64,000 nucleotides of DNA from Actinotalea sp. JY-7876 (GCF_014042015.1 NZ_CP059493.1:744001-808000); one strand, 5' to 3'. Shown: positions 42,225 through 51,910, counted from the first letter of the stretch. Numbers and translations are program-made. The notes: a model not told the origin generated them from the sequence alone.

Positions 42225-43565
42225 ATGATCAGCAACGCGGCCGACAGGCTGGCGCAGGCGGCTGCCGACGTGCTCCGGCGCAACGACCGGGGCACCCGCA
42301 CCGTCGCCGCGCCGGACCTCTACCCGCACCAGTGGAGCTGGGACGCAGCCTTCGTGGCCATGGGCTGGGCCCGGATCTCCGTGCCCCGGGCGCTCCGTGA
42401 GCTCGACGGGCTCCTCGCGGGTCAATGGGCCACCGGGATGATCCCCCACATCGTGTTCTCCGACGAGGACGGCTACTTCCCCGGTCCCGAGCGGTGGCGG
42501 ACCGAGCGCGCCACCGCGGCGCCGAGCGCTGTACGGACGTCGGGAATCTGTCAGCCCGGCGTACACAGCCTCGCGCTCGCCGTCATCGGTTCGCAGGCCC
42601 GCGCGAACGGGGGCGAGGACGCGGAGCTGTTCCGCGACTTCCTCGGGCGGACCTTCGACGCGTGGTTCGCCTGGCACCGGTGGCTGGGCGACGTCCGCTC
42701 GGCCAACCCGGTCGGGCTGGTGGAGATCCACCACGGCTGGGAGTCCGGGATGGACAACTCGCCCCGCTGGGACGAGGCCTACCGGAGGGTGAGCGTCGGG
42801 GCGCTCGAGCCCTACGTCCGCCAGGACCTGCGCCACGTCTCGGACGCGGGCGAGCGCCCGTCCGACCGCGACTACGACCGCTACGTCTGGCTGCTCGACC
42901 AGCTGGCGTCGGTCGCCTACGACGACGCCGCGGCGCGCGACGTCGTCGACTTCCGCGTGGGCGACGTCTTCTTCACCGCCCTGCACGCGCTGTCGAGCGA
43001 GTTGCTCGCCGGGCTCGGCGACGGGATCGCGCGCCACGACCAGGCCGCCGAGCTCCGGGCCATGTCGCGCCGTGCCGGCGACGCCGTCGCGGCGACCGTG
43101 TCACCGACGACGGGCCTGGCACGCGACGCCGACCTGCGCGCGGGCGGGTGGCTGCACGCGGAGACCGTGGGCGGCTTCGCGCCGCTGGTGTGCGGGGCGC
43201 CGGCGCCGCTCCACGACGACCTGGTCGCGCTGCTCATGGGCGAGCGCTGGTGCGGCCACCCGGACCTGCATCGACCCCTGCCGCCGACGACCTCGCCGGG
43301 GAGCCCCGCCTTCGTGAGCCACAACTACTGGCGTGGGCCCCAGTGGCCGGTCCTCACGTGGCTGATGTCGTGGTCGCTCGCGCACCACGGGCACCACGAC
43401 GAGGCGGGCGCCCTGCGCGAGGCCGGCCTCGGACAGCTCGCCGACCTGCGCTTCGCGGAGTACTACGACGCGCTCGACGGGCGACCGCTGGGTTCGATGG
43501 CGCAGTCGTGGACCGCCGCCGTCGCGCTCGCGTGGCAGGACCGTCCCGGTGGGTGGTGGGCATGA
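42225..43565 (+). CDS. Glucosylglycerate hydrolase-like GH63 enzyme
   Basis: This 446-residue protein strongly recalls mycobacterial glucosylglycerate hydrolase (same length, GH63): AAPDLYPHQWSWDAAFVAMG, WATGMIPHIVFSDEDGYFPG, ICQPGVHSLALAV, EIHHGWESGMDNSPRWD with a catalytic Asp, FVSHNYWRGPQWPVLTWLM, and FAEYYDALDGRPLGSMAQSW with the second acidic residue. That enzyme splits glucosylglycerate or related mannosyl compounds into hexose and glycerate. There is no signal peptide. I chose ATG (MISNAADR); a TTG 13 codons upstream is less likely. It is the first gene of the operon and its stop overlaps the next start. Downstream glycerate kinase and glucose-6-phosphate dehydrogenase fit its products. 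Confidence 0.8.
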   Translation: MISNAADRLAQAAADVLRRNDRGTRTVAAPDLYPHQWSWDAAFVAMGWARISVPRALRELDGLLAGQWATGMIPHIVFSDEDGYFPGPERWRTERATAAPSAVRTSGICQPGVHSLALAVIGSQARANGGEDAELFRDFLGRTFDAWFAWHRWLGDVRSANPVGLVEIHHGWESGMDNSPRWDEAYRRVSVGALEPYVRQDLRHVSDAGERPSDRDYDRYVWLLDQLASVAYDDAAARDVVDFRVGDVFFTALHALSSELLAGLGDGIARHDQAAELRAMSRRAGDAVAATVSPTTGLARDADLRAGGWLHAETVGGFAPLVCGAPAPLHDDLVALLMGERWCGHPDLHRPLPPTTSPGSPAFVSHNYWRGPQWPVLTWLMSWSLAHHGHHDEAGALREAGLGQLADLRFAEYYDALDGRPLGSMAQSWTAAVALAWQDRPGGWWA

Positions 43566-45817
43566 CGAGCGCCACGACCGCGCTCGGCGCCGCCCGCGTG
43601 CCCTGGGTGGGGCGCTCGCAGCCCGCGGAGGAGGCCCCCCAGATCGTCACCGGTGCGCTGCGCTTCGTGACCGACCTCCGACTGCCGGGGACCCTGCACG
43701 GGGTCGTCGTGCGCTCCGCGGTGCCCCACGCGCGGGTCGTCGAGGTCGACGTGACGGCCGCGCGGGCGCTCGACGGCGTGCGCGCCGTGCTCGTCGCCGC
43801 GGACGTGCCCGTCAACGCGCTCGGACCGCGCGACGTCGACGGCCCCGTGCTCGCGTCCACCGTGGTGCGGCAGGTCGGCGACGCGATCGCCCTGGTCGCC
43901 GCCGAGGACGCGGCGACGGCGCACCTGGCGGCCGCCCTCGTGCGCGTCGCCCTCGACCCGCTGCCCGTCGTCTCCGAGATGGCGCGCGCCCTCGACGCGG
44001 ACGCCCCGCGGTTGCACGCGGACGGCAACCTCTCGGGTCGGATCGCCTTCCGGTCGGGCGACGTGGACGCCGCCCTCGCGGCCGCCCACCTCGTCCTCGA
44101 CGAGGAGGTGCGCACACCGGGGCAGGAGCACGTCGCGATCGAGACGCCGGGCGGCACGGCCGTCTGGGAGGACGGGCGCGTGACCGTCTGGTGCGGTTCG
44201 CAGAACCCAGGGCTGCACCAGCGCAAGATCGCTCGCGCGCTCGCGGTCGACCCCGAGCAGGTACGCATGGTCGGGGGACCCGTCGGTGGCGCGTTCGGCG
44301 CCCGCAACGACGACCCGATGCCCGTCTACCTCGCGCTGCTCGCGCGTGCCACCGGCCGGCCGGTGCACGTGCACATGACGCGCGAGGAGGTCATGGCCGC
44401 CGGTGCGAAGCGGCACCCGTTCCGGACGCGGATCACCATCGGGTTCGACCCCGACGGCCGCATCCTCGGGTCTCGCGTGCACGCGCTCGCGGACACGGGG
44501 CCGGTCATCACGTCCGGGCCCAACGTCATGAAGACCTCGGCGGAGATGTCGACCGGGCCCTACGCCTTCGCAGCGGCCGAGTTCGACGGCACGGTGGTCT
44601 ACACGAACAACGCGAACGCGGGCGCCTTCCGCGGTTACGGCGTGCCGCAGGTCGCGTTCGCGATCGAGAACGCCATGACGGCCGCCGCGCACCGCCTCGG
44701 CATCGACCCGGTCGAGATCCGACGGCGCAACGTCCTGCGCGGCGGGGAGCAGCACAGCCTCTACCGCCACCGCACCACCGCGAGCCTGCGCGTGGACGAG
44801 GCGCTCCGGACCGCCGAGCAGCACCCGCTGTGGGCGGACCGGGCGGCGTGGGCCGCGGGTGCCTGCTGGCCGTGGCGGCGGGGCACGGGCGTGGCCATCG
44901 CCATGAAGGGCGTCGGCATGGGCAGCGGCACGGGGGACACGGCCCGTGCCCGGCTGCGCATCGACCGGAGCGGGCACGTCACCGTCTGGGCCGGCCCCAA
45001 CCACACCGGCCAGTCCATCCAGACGACCTACCGTCAGGTCGCGGCGGACACGCTCGGCCTGTCCTACGACGACGTCACCGTCGTCGTCGGCGACACGTCG
45101 GTCGTCCCCGAGTCCGGGCCGACCGCCGCCTCGCGCTCGACCTATGCGGGCGGGGCTGCGGTGCACGCCGTCTGCCTCGTGCTGCGCGAGGAGTGCGAGC
45201 GCCTCGGGCTCCCGCTGGACACCGACCCGGCGGGGACCGGCGAGAAGCTCGAGGCCCTCGGCCGCGCCGAGCACAGCGCGGAGTTCCGCCTGCCCGACAC
45301 CGAGGACCCCGGCCTCGTCCCGCACGAGGAGCTCGCGCGCTTCGGGCCCCACCGGGTCTACGGCTCCTGCGCCCAGGTGGTACGTGCCGAGGTCAACGTC
45401 CTCACGGGAGAGATCCGCGTGCCCGAGCTGCTCTGCACGGTGGACTGCGGCACGGCGATCAACCCCGGCGGCGTCGTCGGCCAGGCGGAGGGCGGCATCC
45501 TCCAGGGCCTCGGCCTCGCGCTCATGGAGGAGCACGTCGTGACGGACGGGATCCCGCGCACGACCAGCCTCGAGAGCTACCACGCACCGACGATCGCCGA
45601 CGCGCCGCGCATGCACACCGTCCTCGTGCCGGGCGCCGAGGGGACCGGCCCCTACGGCGCGAAGGGGATGTCCGAGGTCGTCGTCGTGCCGACGCCCCCC
45701 GCGCTCGCCGCCGCGGTGCTCGACGCGACGGGCGTGCTGCCCGCGGAGCTCCCCGTCACGCCCGAGCGCCTGCTGGCCCTGCTGGAGGAGGTGGCGCCGT
45801 GCGCGTCAACGGAGTGA
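43562..45817 (+). CDS. Molybdenum hydroxylase large subunit (xanthine dehydrogenase family)
   Basis: This 751-residue protein is the molybdopterin-binding subunit. It has the two domains of the family: the a/b hammerhead (about residues 15-130, GALRFVTDLRLPGTLHGVVV) and the Mo-binding domains with GPVGGAFGARNDD, GAFRGYGVPQVAFAIEN, TGQSIQTTYRQVAADTLG, and GPYGAKGMSE, where the Glu is the catalytic base. It should hydroxylate a carbon next to a ring nitrogen or an aldehyde. The substrate is unknown. The ATG overlaps the glycosidase stop, and it is followed by iron-sulfur and FAD subunits. Confidence 0.92.
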   Translation: MTSATTALGAARVPWVGRSQPAEEAPQIVTGALRFVTDLRLPGTLHGVVVRSAVPHARVVEVDVTAARALDGVRAVLVAADVPVNALGPRDVDGPVLASTVVRQVGDAIALVAAEDAATAHLAAALVRVALDPLPVVSEMARALDADAPRLHADGNLSGRIAFRSGDVDAALAAAHLVLDEEVRTPGQEHVAIETPGGTAVWEDGRVTVWCGSQNPGLHQRKIARALAVDPEQVRMVGGPVGGAFGARNDDPMPVYLALLARATGRPVHVHMTREEVMAAGAKRHPFRTRITIGFDPDGRILGSRVHALADTGPVITSGPNVMKTSAEMSTGPYAFAAAEFDGTVVYTNNANAGAFRGYGVPQVAFAIENAMTAAAHRLGIDPVEIRRRNVLRGGEQHSLYRHRTTASLRVDEALRTAEQHPLWADRAAWAAGACWPWRRGTGVAIAMKGVGMGSGTGDTARARLRIDRSGHVTVWAGPNHTGQSIQTTYRQVAADTLGLSYDDVTVVVGDTSVVPESGPTAASRSTYAGGAAVHAVCLVLREECERLGLPLDTDPAGTGEKLEALGRAEHSAEFRLPDTEDPGLVPHEELARFGPHRVYGSCAQVVRAEVNVLTGEIRVPELLCTVDCGTAINPGGVVGQAEGGILQGLGLALMEEHVVTDGIPRTTSLESYHAPTIADAPRMHTVLVPGAEGTGPYGAKGMSEVVVVPTPPALAAAVLDATGVLPAELPVTPERLLALLEEVAPCASTE

Positions 45818-46290
45818 GCGTCGACCCGGCCGCGACCGCGGCGGCCCTCGGCCTCGGCGTCGACGACCTGCCCGGCGCCCGTCTGCTCGACGTCCTACGG
45901 GACGGGCTCGGCCTGACCGGCGCCAAGGAGGGCTGCGGCATGGGGGAGTGCGGCAGCTGCACCGTGCTCGTCGACGGTCGCGCCGTCTGCTCGTGCCTGG
46001 TCCTGCAGGGACAGGTCGCCGACGCCGATGTCGAGACGGTCGAGGGACTCGCGGACCGCGGTGGCGCGGACCTGCAGGAGGCCTTCGTGCGCCGACAGGC
46101 CGTCCAGTGCGGCTACTGCATCCCCGGCGTCCTGATGTCGTGCGCCGCGCTGCTCGACCGGTCGCCGGACCCCTCCGACGACGAGATCCGCGCCGCCCTG
46201 GACGGGAACCTGTGCCGCTGCACGGGGTACAACCGCTTCCACGACGTCCTGCACGACGTCGCTCGGGGTCGCTGCGGGGGTGCCTCGTGA
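45799..46290 (+). CDS. Molybdenum hydroxylase [2Fe-2S] subunit
   Basis: This 163-residue electron-transfer subunit has a plant-type [2Fe-2S] cluster site (EGCGMGECGSCTVLVDGRAV followed by Cys) and the second cluster site (QCGYCIPGVLMSC and LCRCTGYNRF), the pattern of CoxS/XdhC-type small subunits. The GTG start lies 18 bases inside the large-subunit gene and is preceded by AGGAGG. The usual order in related operons places the FAD subunit next, as found here. Confidence 0.95.
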   Translation: MRVNGVSVDPAATAAALGLGVDDLPGARLLDVLRDGLGLTGAKEGCGMGECGSCTVLVDGRAVCSCLVLQGQVADADVETVEGLADRGGADLQEAFVRRQAVQCGYCIPGVLMSCAALLDRSPDPSDDEIRAALDGNLCRCTGYNRFHDVLHDVARGRCGGAS

Positions 46291-47177
46291 GCGCCCCGCC
46301 CCAGGTCGTGCGACCGCGGCACGTCGCCGAGGTGAGCGCGCTGCTGGCGCAGGGCATGCCGCTCGCCGGCGGCACCGACCTCCTCGTGCAGCGCCGCGCG
46401 GGTGCGCGCCACGACCGGCTGGTCGACCTCACGGGGCTCGTGGACGCGCCCGCCCCGCTCGCGGTGCAGGACGGCGACCGGCCCTCGCTCGTCCTGTCGG
46501 GCGTCGCGCCCCTGGCCCGCGTCGTCGACGCGCTCGCGGGCCGGTTCCCGGCGTTGCGGGACGCGGCCTCGTTCTTCGCGTCCCAGCAGATCCGCAACCG
46601 CGCGACGCTCGGCGGCAACCTCGCGACGGGCTCGCCCGCCGCGGACACCGTGCCCCCGCTCCTCGCGGCGGAGGCCGTGGTCACCGTCCGCGGGACCGAC
46701 GGTGAGCGCGACGTCCCGCTCGAGGCCTTCCTGCTGGGTCCCCGGCGCGTCGACCTGCGGGCGACCGAGTGGGTCGTCACGGTCCGGGTGCCGACTCCGC
46801 CGGCGACCGGCGGCTACCGGAAGATCGGCGGGCGCCGTGCGCTGGCGATCTCCGTCGTCGACCTCGCCTGGCAGTGGCGCGTCGCGGACGGCGTGCTGCA
46901 CGACGTGCGGCTCGCCGCAGGCTCGGTCGCGCCCACCGTGGTGCGCCTGCGCTCCGCCGAGGCGGAGCTCGAGGGCCGCCGGGTGACCCCGGCCGTCGCG
47001 CGCGCCGCCCTCGCCGCCGTCCAGGCGGACATCAGCCCCATCGACGACCTTCGCGCGAGCGCCGCCTACCGCCGCCGCTGCGCGGCCGCGCTGCTGCACG
47101 AGGTGCTCGGCGGCGTCGGTCCCGACCAGCCCCACGACCCCCTCGTCCCCCACCCCGAGCAGGAGATCGCCTCGTGA
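46287..47177 (+). CDS. Molybdenum hydroxylase FAD subunit (CoxM type)
   Basis: This 296-residue medium subunit carries the two FAD motifs AGGTDLLVQ (after VRPRHVAEVSALLAQGMPL) and TLGGNLATGSPAADTVPPL, followed by a CO-dehydrogenase flavoprotein C-terminal domain (GYRKIGGRRALAISVVDLA). It passes electrons from the iron-sulfur subunit to NAD or another acceptor. GTG overlaps the [2Fe-2S] subunit stop, and its stop overlaps the next gene, completing a three-subunit hydroxylase. Confidence 0.95.
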   Translation: MSAPPQVVRPRHVAEVSALLAQGMPLAGGTDLLVQRRAGARHDRLVDLTGLVDAPAPLAVQDGDRPSLVLSGVAPLARVVDALAGRFPALRDAASFFASQQIRNRATLGGNLATGSPAADTVPPLLAAEAVVTVRGTDGERDVPLEAFLLGPRRVDLRATEWVVTVRVPTPPATGGYRKIGGRRALAISVVDLAWQWRVADGVLHDVRLAAGSVAPTVVRLRSAEAELEGRRVTPAVARAALAAVQADISPIDDLRASAAYRRRCAAALLHEVLGGVGPDQPHDPLVPHPEQEIAS

Positions 47178-48151
47178 AGATCGGTGTCACCGTCCGTCCC
47201 GACCAGCCGATGACCGAGGCCGCGGCCTGGGCACGCCGGATCGAGGACCTCGGCTTCGACGGCGTGTGGTTGGCCGACCACTACTTCCACCGGGACGTCT
47301 CGGGCGCGCTCGCCCTGATGATGGCGGCGACGCGGCGCGTGACGCTCGGGACCGCCGTCATGTCGCCCTTCCTGCGGCACCCGACGCTCCTGGCGAGCAT
47401 GGCCGCGAGCCTGCGGGAGATCGGCGACGGCCGGTTCGTGCTCGGCCTGGGCGCGGGGGGCTACGAGTTCGCGAGCGAGCTCGGGATCGAGATGAAGCGT
47501 CCGCTGCGGCTCACGGCGGAGGCCGTCGAGATCGTCCGCCAGCTCTCGCGCGGCACGTCCGACGTCGCGGGGGAGACCTTCAGCGCGCGCGGCTCGCGCC
47601 TGCGCTGGGACGTGCAGGACGGCCCGCTCTACCTCGCGGCCCGTGGCCCCAAGATGCTCGAGCTCTCCGGCCGCGTCGCGGACGGCGTCATCACCCACGG
47701 CATCGCGCCCAGCCACGTGCAGTACGTGCGCGACCACGTCGCCACCGGCGCGGCGGGGCGCACCGAGGGCCGCACGTCGATCTGCCTGATGCTCGACGTC
47801 GAGATCGGCGACGACCGCGAGGCGGCCCTGGCCGCGCTGCGCCCACGGTGCACGACGATGGCCGGCGGCGCCTACGCCGACGAGCTCATCGAGGTCTACG
47901 GCCTCGACGTCGAGGAGGTCCGCGCGCTGCGCGCCACCGTGCGCACCGGGGACCGCGTCGCCGCAGCGGCGCAGGTCACGGACGCGATGGCCGAGGCATT
48001 CGGCGTGGCCGGGCCGGCGGGCCGCGTCCGCGACGCCGTCGACGCCCTGGCCGCGGCCGGCGTCGACGAGGTCATCCTCAGCGTCGGCGGGGCCACCCCC
48101 GACGCCGTCAGCACCCAGCTCACCCAGCTCGCGAAGGCGGTCCTCGCATGA
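47174..48151 (+). CDS. LLM class oxidoreductase, methylene-H4MPT reductase-like
   Basis: This 325-residue TIM-barrel protein of the luciferase-like group opens with KIGVTVRPDQPMTEAAAWAR, LGFDGVWLADHYFHRD, VTLGTAVMSPFLRHP, and has LYLAARGPKMLELSGRVADG. The closest shape is that of F420-dependent methylene-tetrahydromethanopterin reductase relatives, which use F420 or FMN. The role in this operon is unknown; a redox step on the hydroxylated intermediate is possible. GTG overlaps the FAD-subunit stop and the end overlaps the next gene. Confidence 0.86.
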   Translation: MKIGVTVRPDQPMTEAAAWARRIEDLGFDGVWLADHYFHRDVSGALALMMAATRRVTLGTAVMSPFLRHPTLLASMAASLREIGDGRFVLGLGAGGYEFASELGIEMKRPLRLTAEAVEIVRQLSRGTSDVAGETFSARGSRLRWDVQDGPLYLAARGPKMLELSGRVADGVITHGIAPSHVQYVRDHVATGAAGRTEGRTSICLMLDVEIGDDREAALAALRPRCTTMAGGAYADELIEVYGLDVEEVRALRATVRTGDRVAAAAQVTDAMAEAFGVAGPAGRVRDAVDALAAAGVDEVILSVGGATPDAVSTQLTQLAKAVLA

Positions 48152-49260
48152 CCCACCTGCCCACGTCCGCAACCGTCCTCGGCTCCGGGGCCGGGGCGCT
48201 CAGCTCCGCGATCGAGATGTCGCTGCTCGGCATCGACGTCACCGTCGCCGACCTCGAGCGCTTCCGCGCGAGCATCGACGCGATCGCCGAGCGCGGCGTC
48301 GTCCGCCTCCGCTCGCCCTGGCACCACGTGACCGAGGCGCCCGCCAGGGCGTCGCTCGACCCGGCCGCCGCCGTGCGGGGCACCGAGCTCGTCGTCGTCT
48401 CCGTGCCCGCCTTCGGGCACGACGCGTTCGCCGAGATCCTCGCCGCGAACCTCGAGGACGGCCAGCAGGTGGTCTTCGCCGGCGAGGGAGGCGGCGCCCT
48501 CGCCCTGGTCGCTGCGATGCGCCGCTCCGGGCGCCGCGTGCGTGCGCACGTGGCCGAGCTGAACTCGCTGCCGTACGGGGCGCGGGTACGCGAGCCGGGC
48601 CTGGTCACGGCGTCGCGGAAGGTCGGCGGCACGGTCGTCGCGGGGCTGCCGGCGGGTAACCCGGCCGAGGCGACGGCGTGCGCGATCTGGCCCTCGGTGA
48701 CGGCGGGCGAGAGCGTGTGGGAGACAGTCCTGCTCAACTTCAACGCCATCGACCACGTGCCGCCGATCCTCGGCAACCTCGGCGCGGTCCAAGGCCGGGC
48801 GGGCAAGTTCCTGCTCTGGGGTGAGGGCGCGAGCCCTGCGGTGTGCCGCTGGATCGCCGCGATCGACGCCGAGCTGATCGAGATCCGCCGTGCGTTCGGC
48901 TTCAGCAACCTCAAGGGTTATGAGGAGTACCTCGTCGAGCAGGGCTTCGCGCCGCGCGTGGGCGCGGACCTGTTCGAGACCCTGCGCTCGAGCGCCTTCG
49001 CGGACTCGACGTTCGGCACCGGTCCGGACGCGCTGAGCAGCCGGTACGTCACCGAGGATGTGCCGTTCGCGCTGTGCCTCATGTCATCGATCGGGCGCGA
49101 GGTGGGCGTCGCGACCCCCACCGTCGACGCGATGATCCACCTCGCGTCGATCGCGACCGGCACCGACTTCCGGGCGGAGGGGCGCACTCTCGAGGCGTTC
49201 GGGCTGGCCGGCGCCGGCCGCGACGGCCTCCTCGAGGCCGCGCGGACGGGGTGGTGGTGA
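48148..49260 (+). CDS. NAD/NADP octopine/nopaline dehydrogenase family protein
   Basis: This 370-residue protein has an N-terminal Rossmann domain (TVLGSGAGALSSAIEMSLLG near residue 10) and a C-terminal helical opine-dehydrogenase domain with the family's NFNAIDHVPPILGNLGAVQ segment, which contains the catalytic His. Opine dehydrogenases reductively join, or oxidatively split, an amino acid and a 2-oxoacid. In a catabolic operon the splitting direction is likelier. The ATG overlaps the stop of the LLM gene; the stop overlaps the amidohydrolase start. Confidence 0.85.
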   Translation: MTHLPTSATVLGSGAGALSSAIEMSLLGIDVTVADLERFRASIDAIAERGVVRLRSPWHHVTEAPARASLDPAAAVRGTELVVVSVPAFGHDAFAEILAANLEDGQQVVFAGEGGGALALVAAMRRSGRRVRAHVAELNSLPYGARVREPGLVTASRKVGGTVVAGLPAGNPAEATACAIWPSVTAGESVWETVLLNFNAIDHVPPILGNLGAVQGRAGKFLLWGEGASPAVCRWIAAIDAELIEIRRAFGFSNLKGYEEYLVEQGFAPRVGADLFETLRSSAFADSTFGTGPDALSSRYVTEDVPFALCLMSSIGREVGVATPTVDAMIHLASIATGTDFRAEGRTLEAFGLAGAGRDGLLEAARTGWW

Positions 49261-50606
49261 CGGTGCCCGTGCGCCTCACCGGCGTGCCGGTGGGCGAGGG
49301 GACCGCACCCGTGACGGCCGAGGTGGTCGACAGGGCGGTGCGGCTCGCGCCGGCGGCTGCGCCGGCGCCGGGCACCCCGCCGCGCAGCCTCCTGCTGCCA
49401 GGGCTCGTCAACCTGCACGACCACCTGCGGGCCTTCATGCCCACGGGCCGCCGGACCGAGGGCGCGCCCCTCACGCAGGTCATCACGGCGGCCGCCGCCA
49501 CGCAGGCCGTCGCGACGCCGCAGGAGCACCGCGCCCTGACGGCGCTCGCGAGCGCGCGGCAGCTGCGCGCCGGCGTCACGTCCGTCGTCGACCACGTGTA
49601 CCCGCTGCACCGGCCCGAGCTGCTCGACGCGGCCGTCGCCGGGCACCGGGACGTCGGTGTGCGCGCGAGCGTGGCGCTCGGTGTCATGACGCGCGGCGAC
49701 GCGCGCACGTGCACGACGGTGGCGGACGTCGCCCGCCTCGCGGAGCGCGCCCTGGCCGAGCTGCTGCCGGCCGACCGCCTGTTCCTCGCGCCGGTCTCGC
49801 TGCGGCAGGCGGCGGCCGAGGACTACGCGGACACCGTCGCCGCCGCGGACCGGCTCGGCCTGCGGCTGTACACGCACATCGCGGAGACGGTCGCGGAGGT
49901 CGAGCAGTGCGTCGCCGAGCACGGCGTGCGCCCGGTCGAGCTGCTGCACCGCCTCGGCTTCCTGCGGCCCGGGACCGTGCTCGTGCACTGCGTCCAGCTC
50001 TCCGACCGGGAGGTCGGGCTGCTGGCCGGCACGGGGACCGCCGTGGTCTACTGCCCGACCAACCACCTCAGGCTCGCCAAGGGCTTCGCGCGCGTCGCCG
50101 ACCTCGTGGACGCCGGCGTGACGGTCGGGCTGGGCATCGACGGCACCGAGAGCCTGTTCCACGAGATGCGCCAGGCGGTCTACGCCCAGGGGCAGGCACG
50201 GCTCGACCCCGCAGCCCTCGGCTCGGCCGCGGCCTACGCCATGGCGACCGTCCAGGGTGCTCGCGCCCTCGGGGTCGCCGGCGTCGACGGCCGGCTCGAC
50301 GGCTCGCCGGACGTGGTCCGGCTGGACGCCCGCCGGGTCGGCCTCCAGCCCTTGGTGGACCCCGTGTGGTCGGTGGTCCACCGTGCCGGCCCGGGCGACG
50401 TGACCGACGTCGTCGTGGACGGCCGGCTCGTGCTCCACGACGGCCGCCTCACCGGATCGGACGAGGACGAGCTCGTGGAGCGCGCCTACGTCGCCACCCG
50501 CGACATGGCGCACCGCACCGGGACGACCGATCCGGCCGACTGGCCCCCCGTCGACCTCAGCGACCGACTCGACCGACGGTCGAACACCAGAGAGGGAACG
50601 CAATGA
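49257..50606 (+). CDS. Amidohydrolase, TrzA/AtzB/chlorohydrolase-like
   Basis: This 449-residue enzyme of the amidohydrolase superfamily has LLLPGLVNLHDHLRAF (metal-binding His pair), RLYTHIAETVAEVEQ (third His), VLVHCVQLSD (fourth), and the Asp in VTVGLGIDGTESL; YCPTNHLRLAKGFA is typical of the ATZ/TRZ group. Members deaminate or hydrolyse rings such as adenosine analogues, guanine and s-triazines. The GTG start overlaps the opine-dehydrogenase-like stop, which sets the N-terminus. A deamination or amide step in the same pathway is likely; the substrate is unknown. Confidence 0.88.
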   Translation: MTVPVRLTGVPVGEGTAPVTAEVVDRAVRLAPAAAPAPGTPPRSLLLPGLVNLHDHLRAFMPTGRRTEGAPLTQVITAAAATQAVATPQEHRALTALASARQLRAGVTSVVDHVYPLHRPELLDAAVAGHRDVGVRASVALGVMTRGDARTCTTVADVARLAERALAELLPADRLFLAPVSLRQAAAEDYADTVAAADRLGLRLYTHIAETVAEVEQCVAEHGVRPVELLHRLGFLRPGTVLVHCVQLSDREVGLLAGTGTAVVYCPTNHLRLAKGFARVADLVDAGVTVGLGIDGTESLFHEMRQAVYAQGQARLDPAALGSAAAYAMATVQGARALGVAGVDGRLDGSPDVVRLDARRVGLQPLVDPVWSVVHRAGPGDVTDVVVDGRLVLHDGRLTGSDEDELVERAYVATRDMAHRTGTTDPADWPPVDLSDRLDRRSNTREGTQ

Positions 50607-51910
50607 CGCGCACCACCCGAACCCCAATCTCCGCCATGAACCTCAGCCGTCGCCAGCTCCTGGGCATCGGCGGCGGCATCGCGGCCGGCATCGCCCTCGC
50701 AGCCTGCGGCGGCGGCGGCGGCTCCTCCTCCGGCGGTGGAGGAGGCGGCGGCAAGCCGGGCACGCTCCGGATCTGGGCCAACGCCGCCGTCGCCGGCGAC
50801 GCGGACTCCGGCCTGCAGCGTGCCGCCAAGGCCTTCGGCGAGGCGAAGGGCATGACGGTCCAGGTCGAGGGGCTGCCCACGGCGGACCTCGTCTCGAAGC
50901 TGACCACCGCGGTGAGCGGTGGCAGCGGCCCGGACGTCGCGATCGTCGACTCGTCGTCGGTGCCGCAGCTCGCGGGGGCGCAGATCCTGGCGGACCTCAC
51001 CGACCGGACCGGCGGCGTGGCGGGCGACTTCCACACCGGTGCCATGGAGTACTCCACGTACGCCGGCAAGCAGTACGGCCTGCCGTACTACACGAACAAC
51101 GTCGGCCTCTTCTACAACAAGGCGATGCTCTCGGACGCGGGCATCGAGGTGCCCACGACGTGGCAGGACCTGCGCTCCGCGGCGATCGAGCTCACGGGCG
51201 GCGACCGCTACGGCTACATGATGGGTCCGGCGGGCTACGGCGCGTTCCTGTTCTGGCCGTGGCTGTGGCAGAACGGCGGCCAGATCGTCGACGCCGACGC
51301 CACCCGGGCCGTCTTCGACGACGACAAGGGCATCGAAGCGTTCGAGTTCTACGCCAACCTCCACCTCGAGGACGCCGTCGTCCCGCCCGACTTCCTGGCC
51401 GCGACGAGCGGCTGGGACCCGTACGTCGCGCCGTTCGCCCAGGAGCGCGTCGCCATGATGGCGATCGGGCCCTGGGGGCAGAACGCGATCACCGAGGGCA
51501 ACCCCGACCTCGACTGGGGCGTGGCACCGCTGCCGCAGGGCTCTGAGAAGGCGACGATCCTCGGCGGCGCCACCATCGGCGTCGCCGCCAACGCAGGCGC
51601 GCCCGACGAGGCGTGGGAGTTCGTCGAGTGGGTCACCGGCGGCGAGCAGATGGAGTTCATCCAGGCGAGCGGCAACATCCCCGGTCGCAAGGACGTCATC
51701 GACTCCGCCTGGGCCACCGAGGACCCCGTCCGCCAGGTCTTCGTCGAGCAGATGGAGTTCGCGCGGGCACGCCCGGCGCTGCCCACGTGGGGCGACGTCG
51801 AGTGGGGCGTGTTCGCCAACGCCTGGGACTCCGTGATCCAGGGGCAGGCGTCGCCCGCCGACGCGCTGCGCTCCGCCGCTGAGCAGGCCACCGAGAAGCT
51901 CTCCAGCTAG
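50603..51910 (+). CDS. ABC sugar-type substrate-binding lipoprotein with Tat signal
   Basis: This 435-residue protein binds the solute for the importer encoded by the next two genes. Its N-terminus has a twin-arginine motif (SRRQLLG, Arg16-Arg17) and a lipobox with Cys35 (ALAAC), followed by a Gly/Ser linker, so it should be exported folded by Tat and lipid-anchored. The body has family 1 features, such as YGLPYYTNNVGLFYNKAML. The family usually binds oligosaccharides or polyols. AGAGGGA precedes the ATG, which overlaps the previous stop. The tat genes lie across the divergent promoter. Confidence 0.92.
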   Translation: MTRTTRTPISAMNLSRRQLLGIGGGIAAGIALAACGGGGGSSSGGGGGGGKPGTLRIWANAAVAGDADSGLQRAAKAFGEAKGMTVQVEGLPTADLVSKLTTAVSGGSGPDVAIVDSSSVPQLAGAQILADLTDRTGGVAGDFHTGAMEYSTYAGKQYGLPYYTNNVGLFYNKAMLSDAGIEVPTTWQDLRSAAIELTGGDRYGYMMGPAGYGAFLFWPWLWQNGGQIVDADATRAVFDDDKGIEAFEFYANLHLEDAVVPPDFLAATSGWDPYVAPFAQERVAMMAIGPWGQNAITEGNPDLDWGVAPLPQGSEKATILGGATIGVAANAGAPDEAWEFVEWVTGGEQMEFIQASGNIPGRKDVIDSAWATEDPVRQVFVEQMEFARARPALPTWGDVEWGVFANAWDSVIQGQASPADALRSAAEQATEKLSS

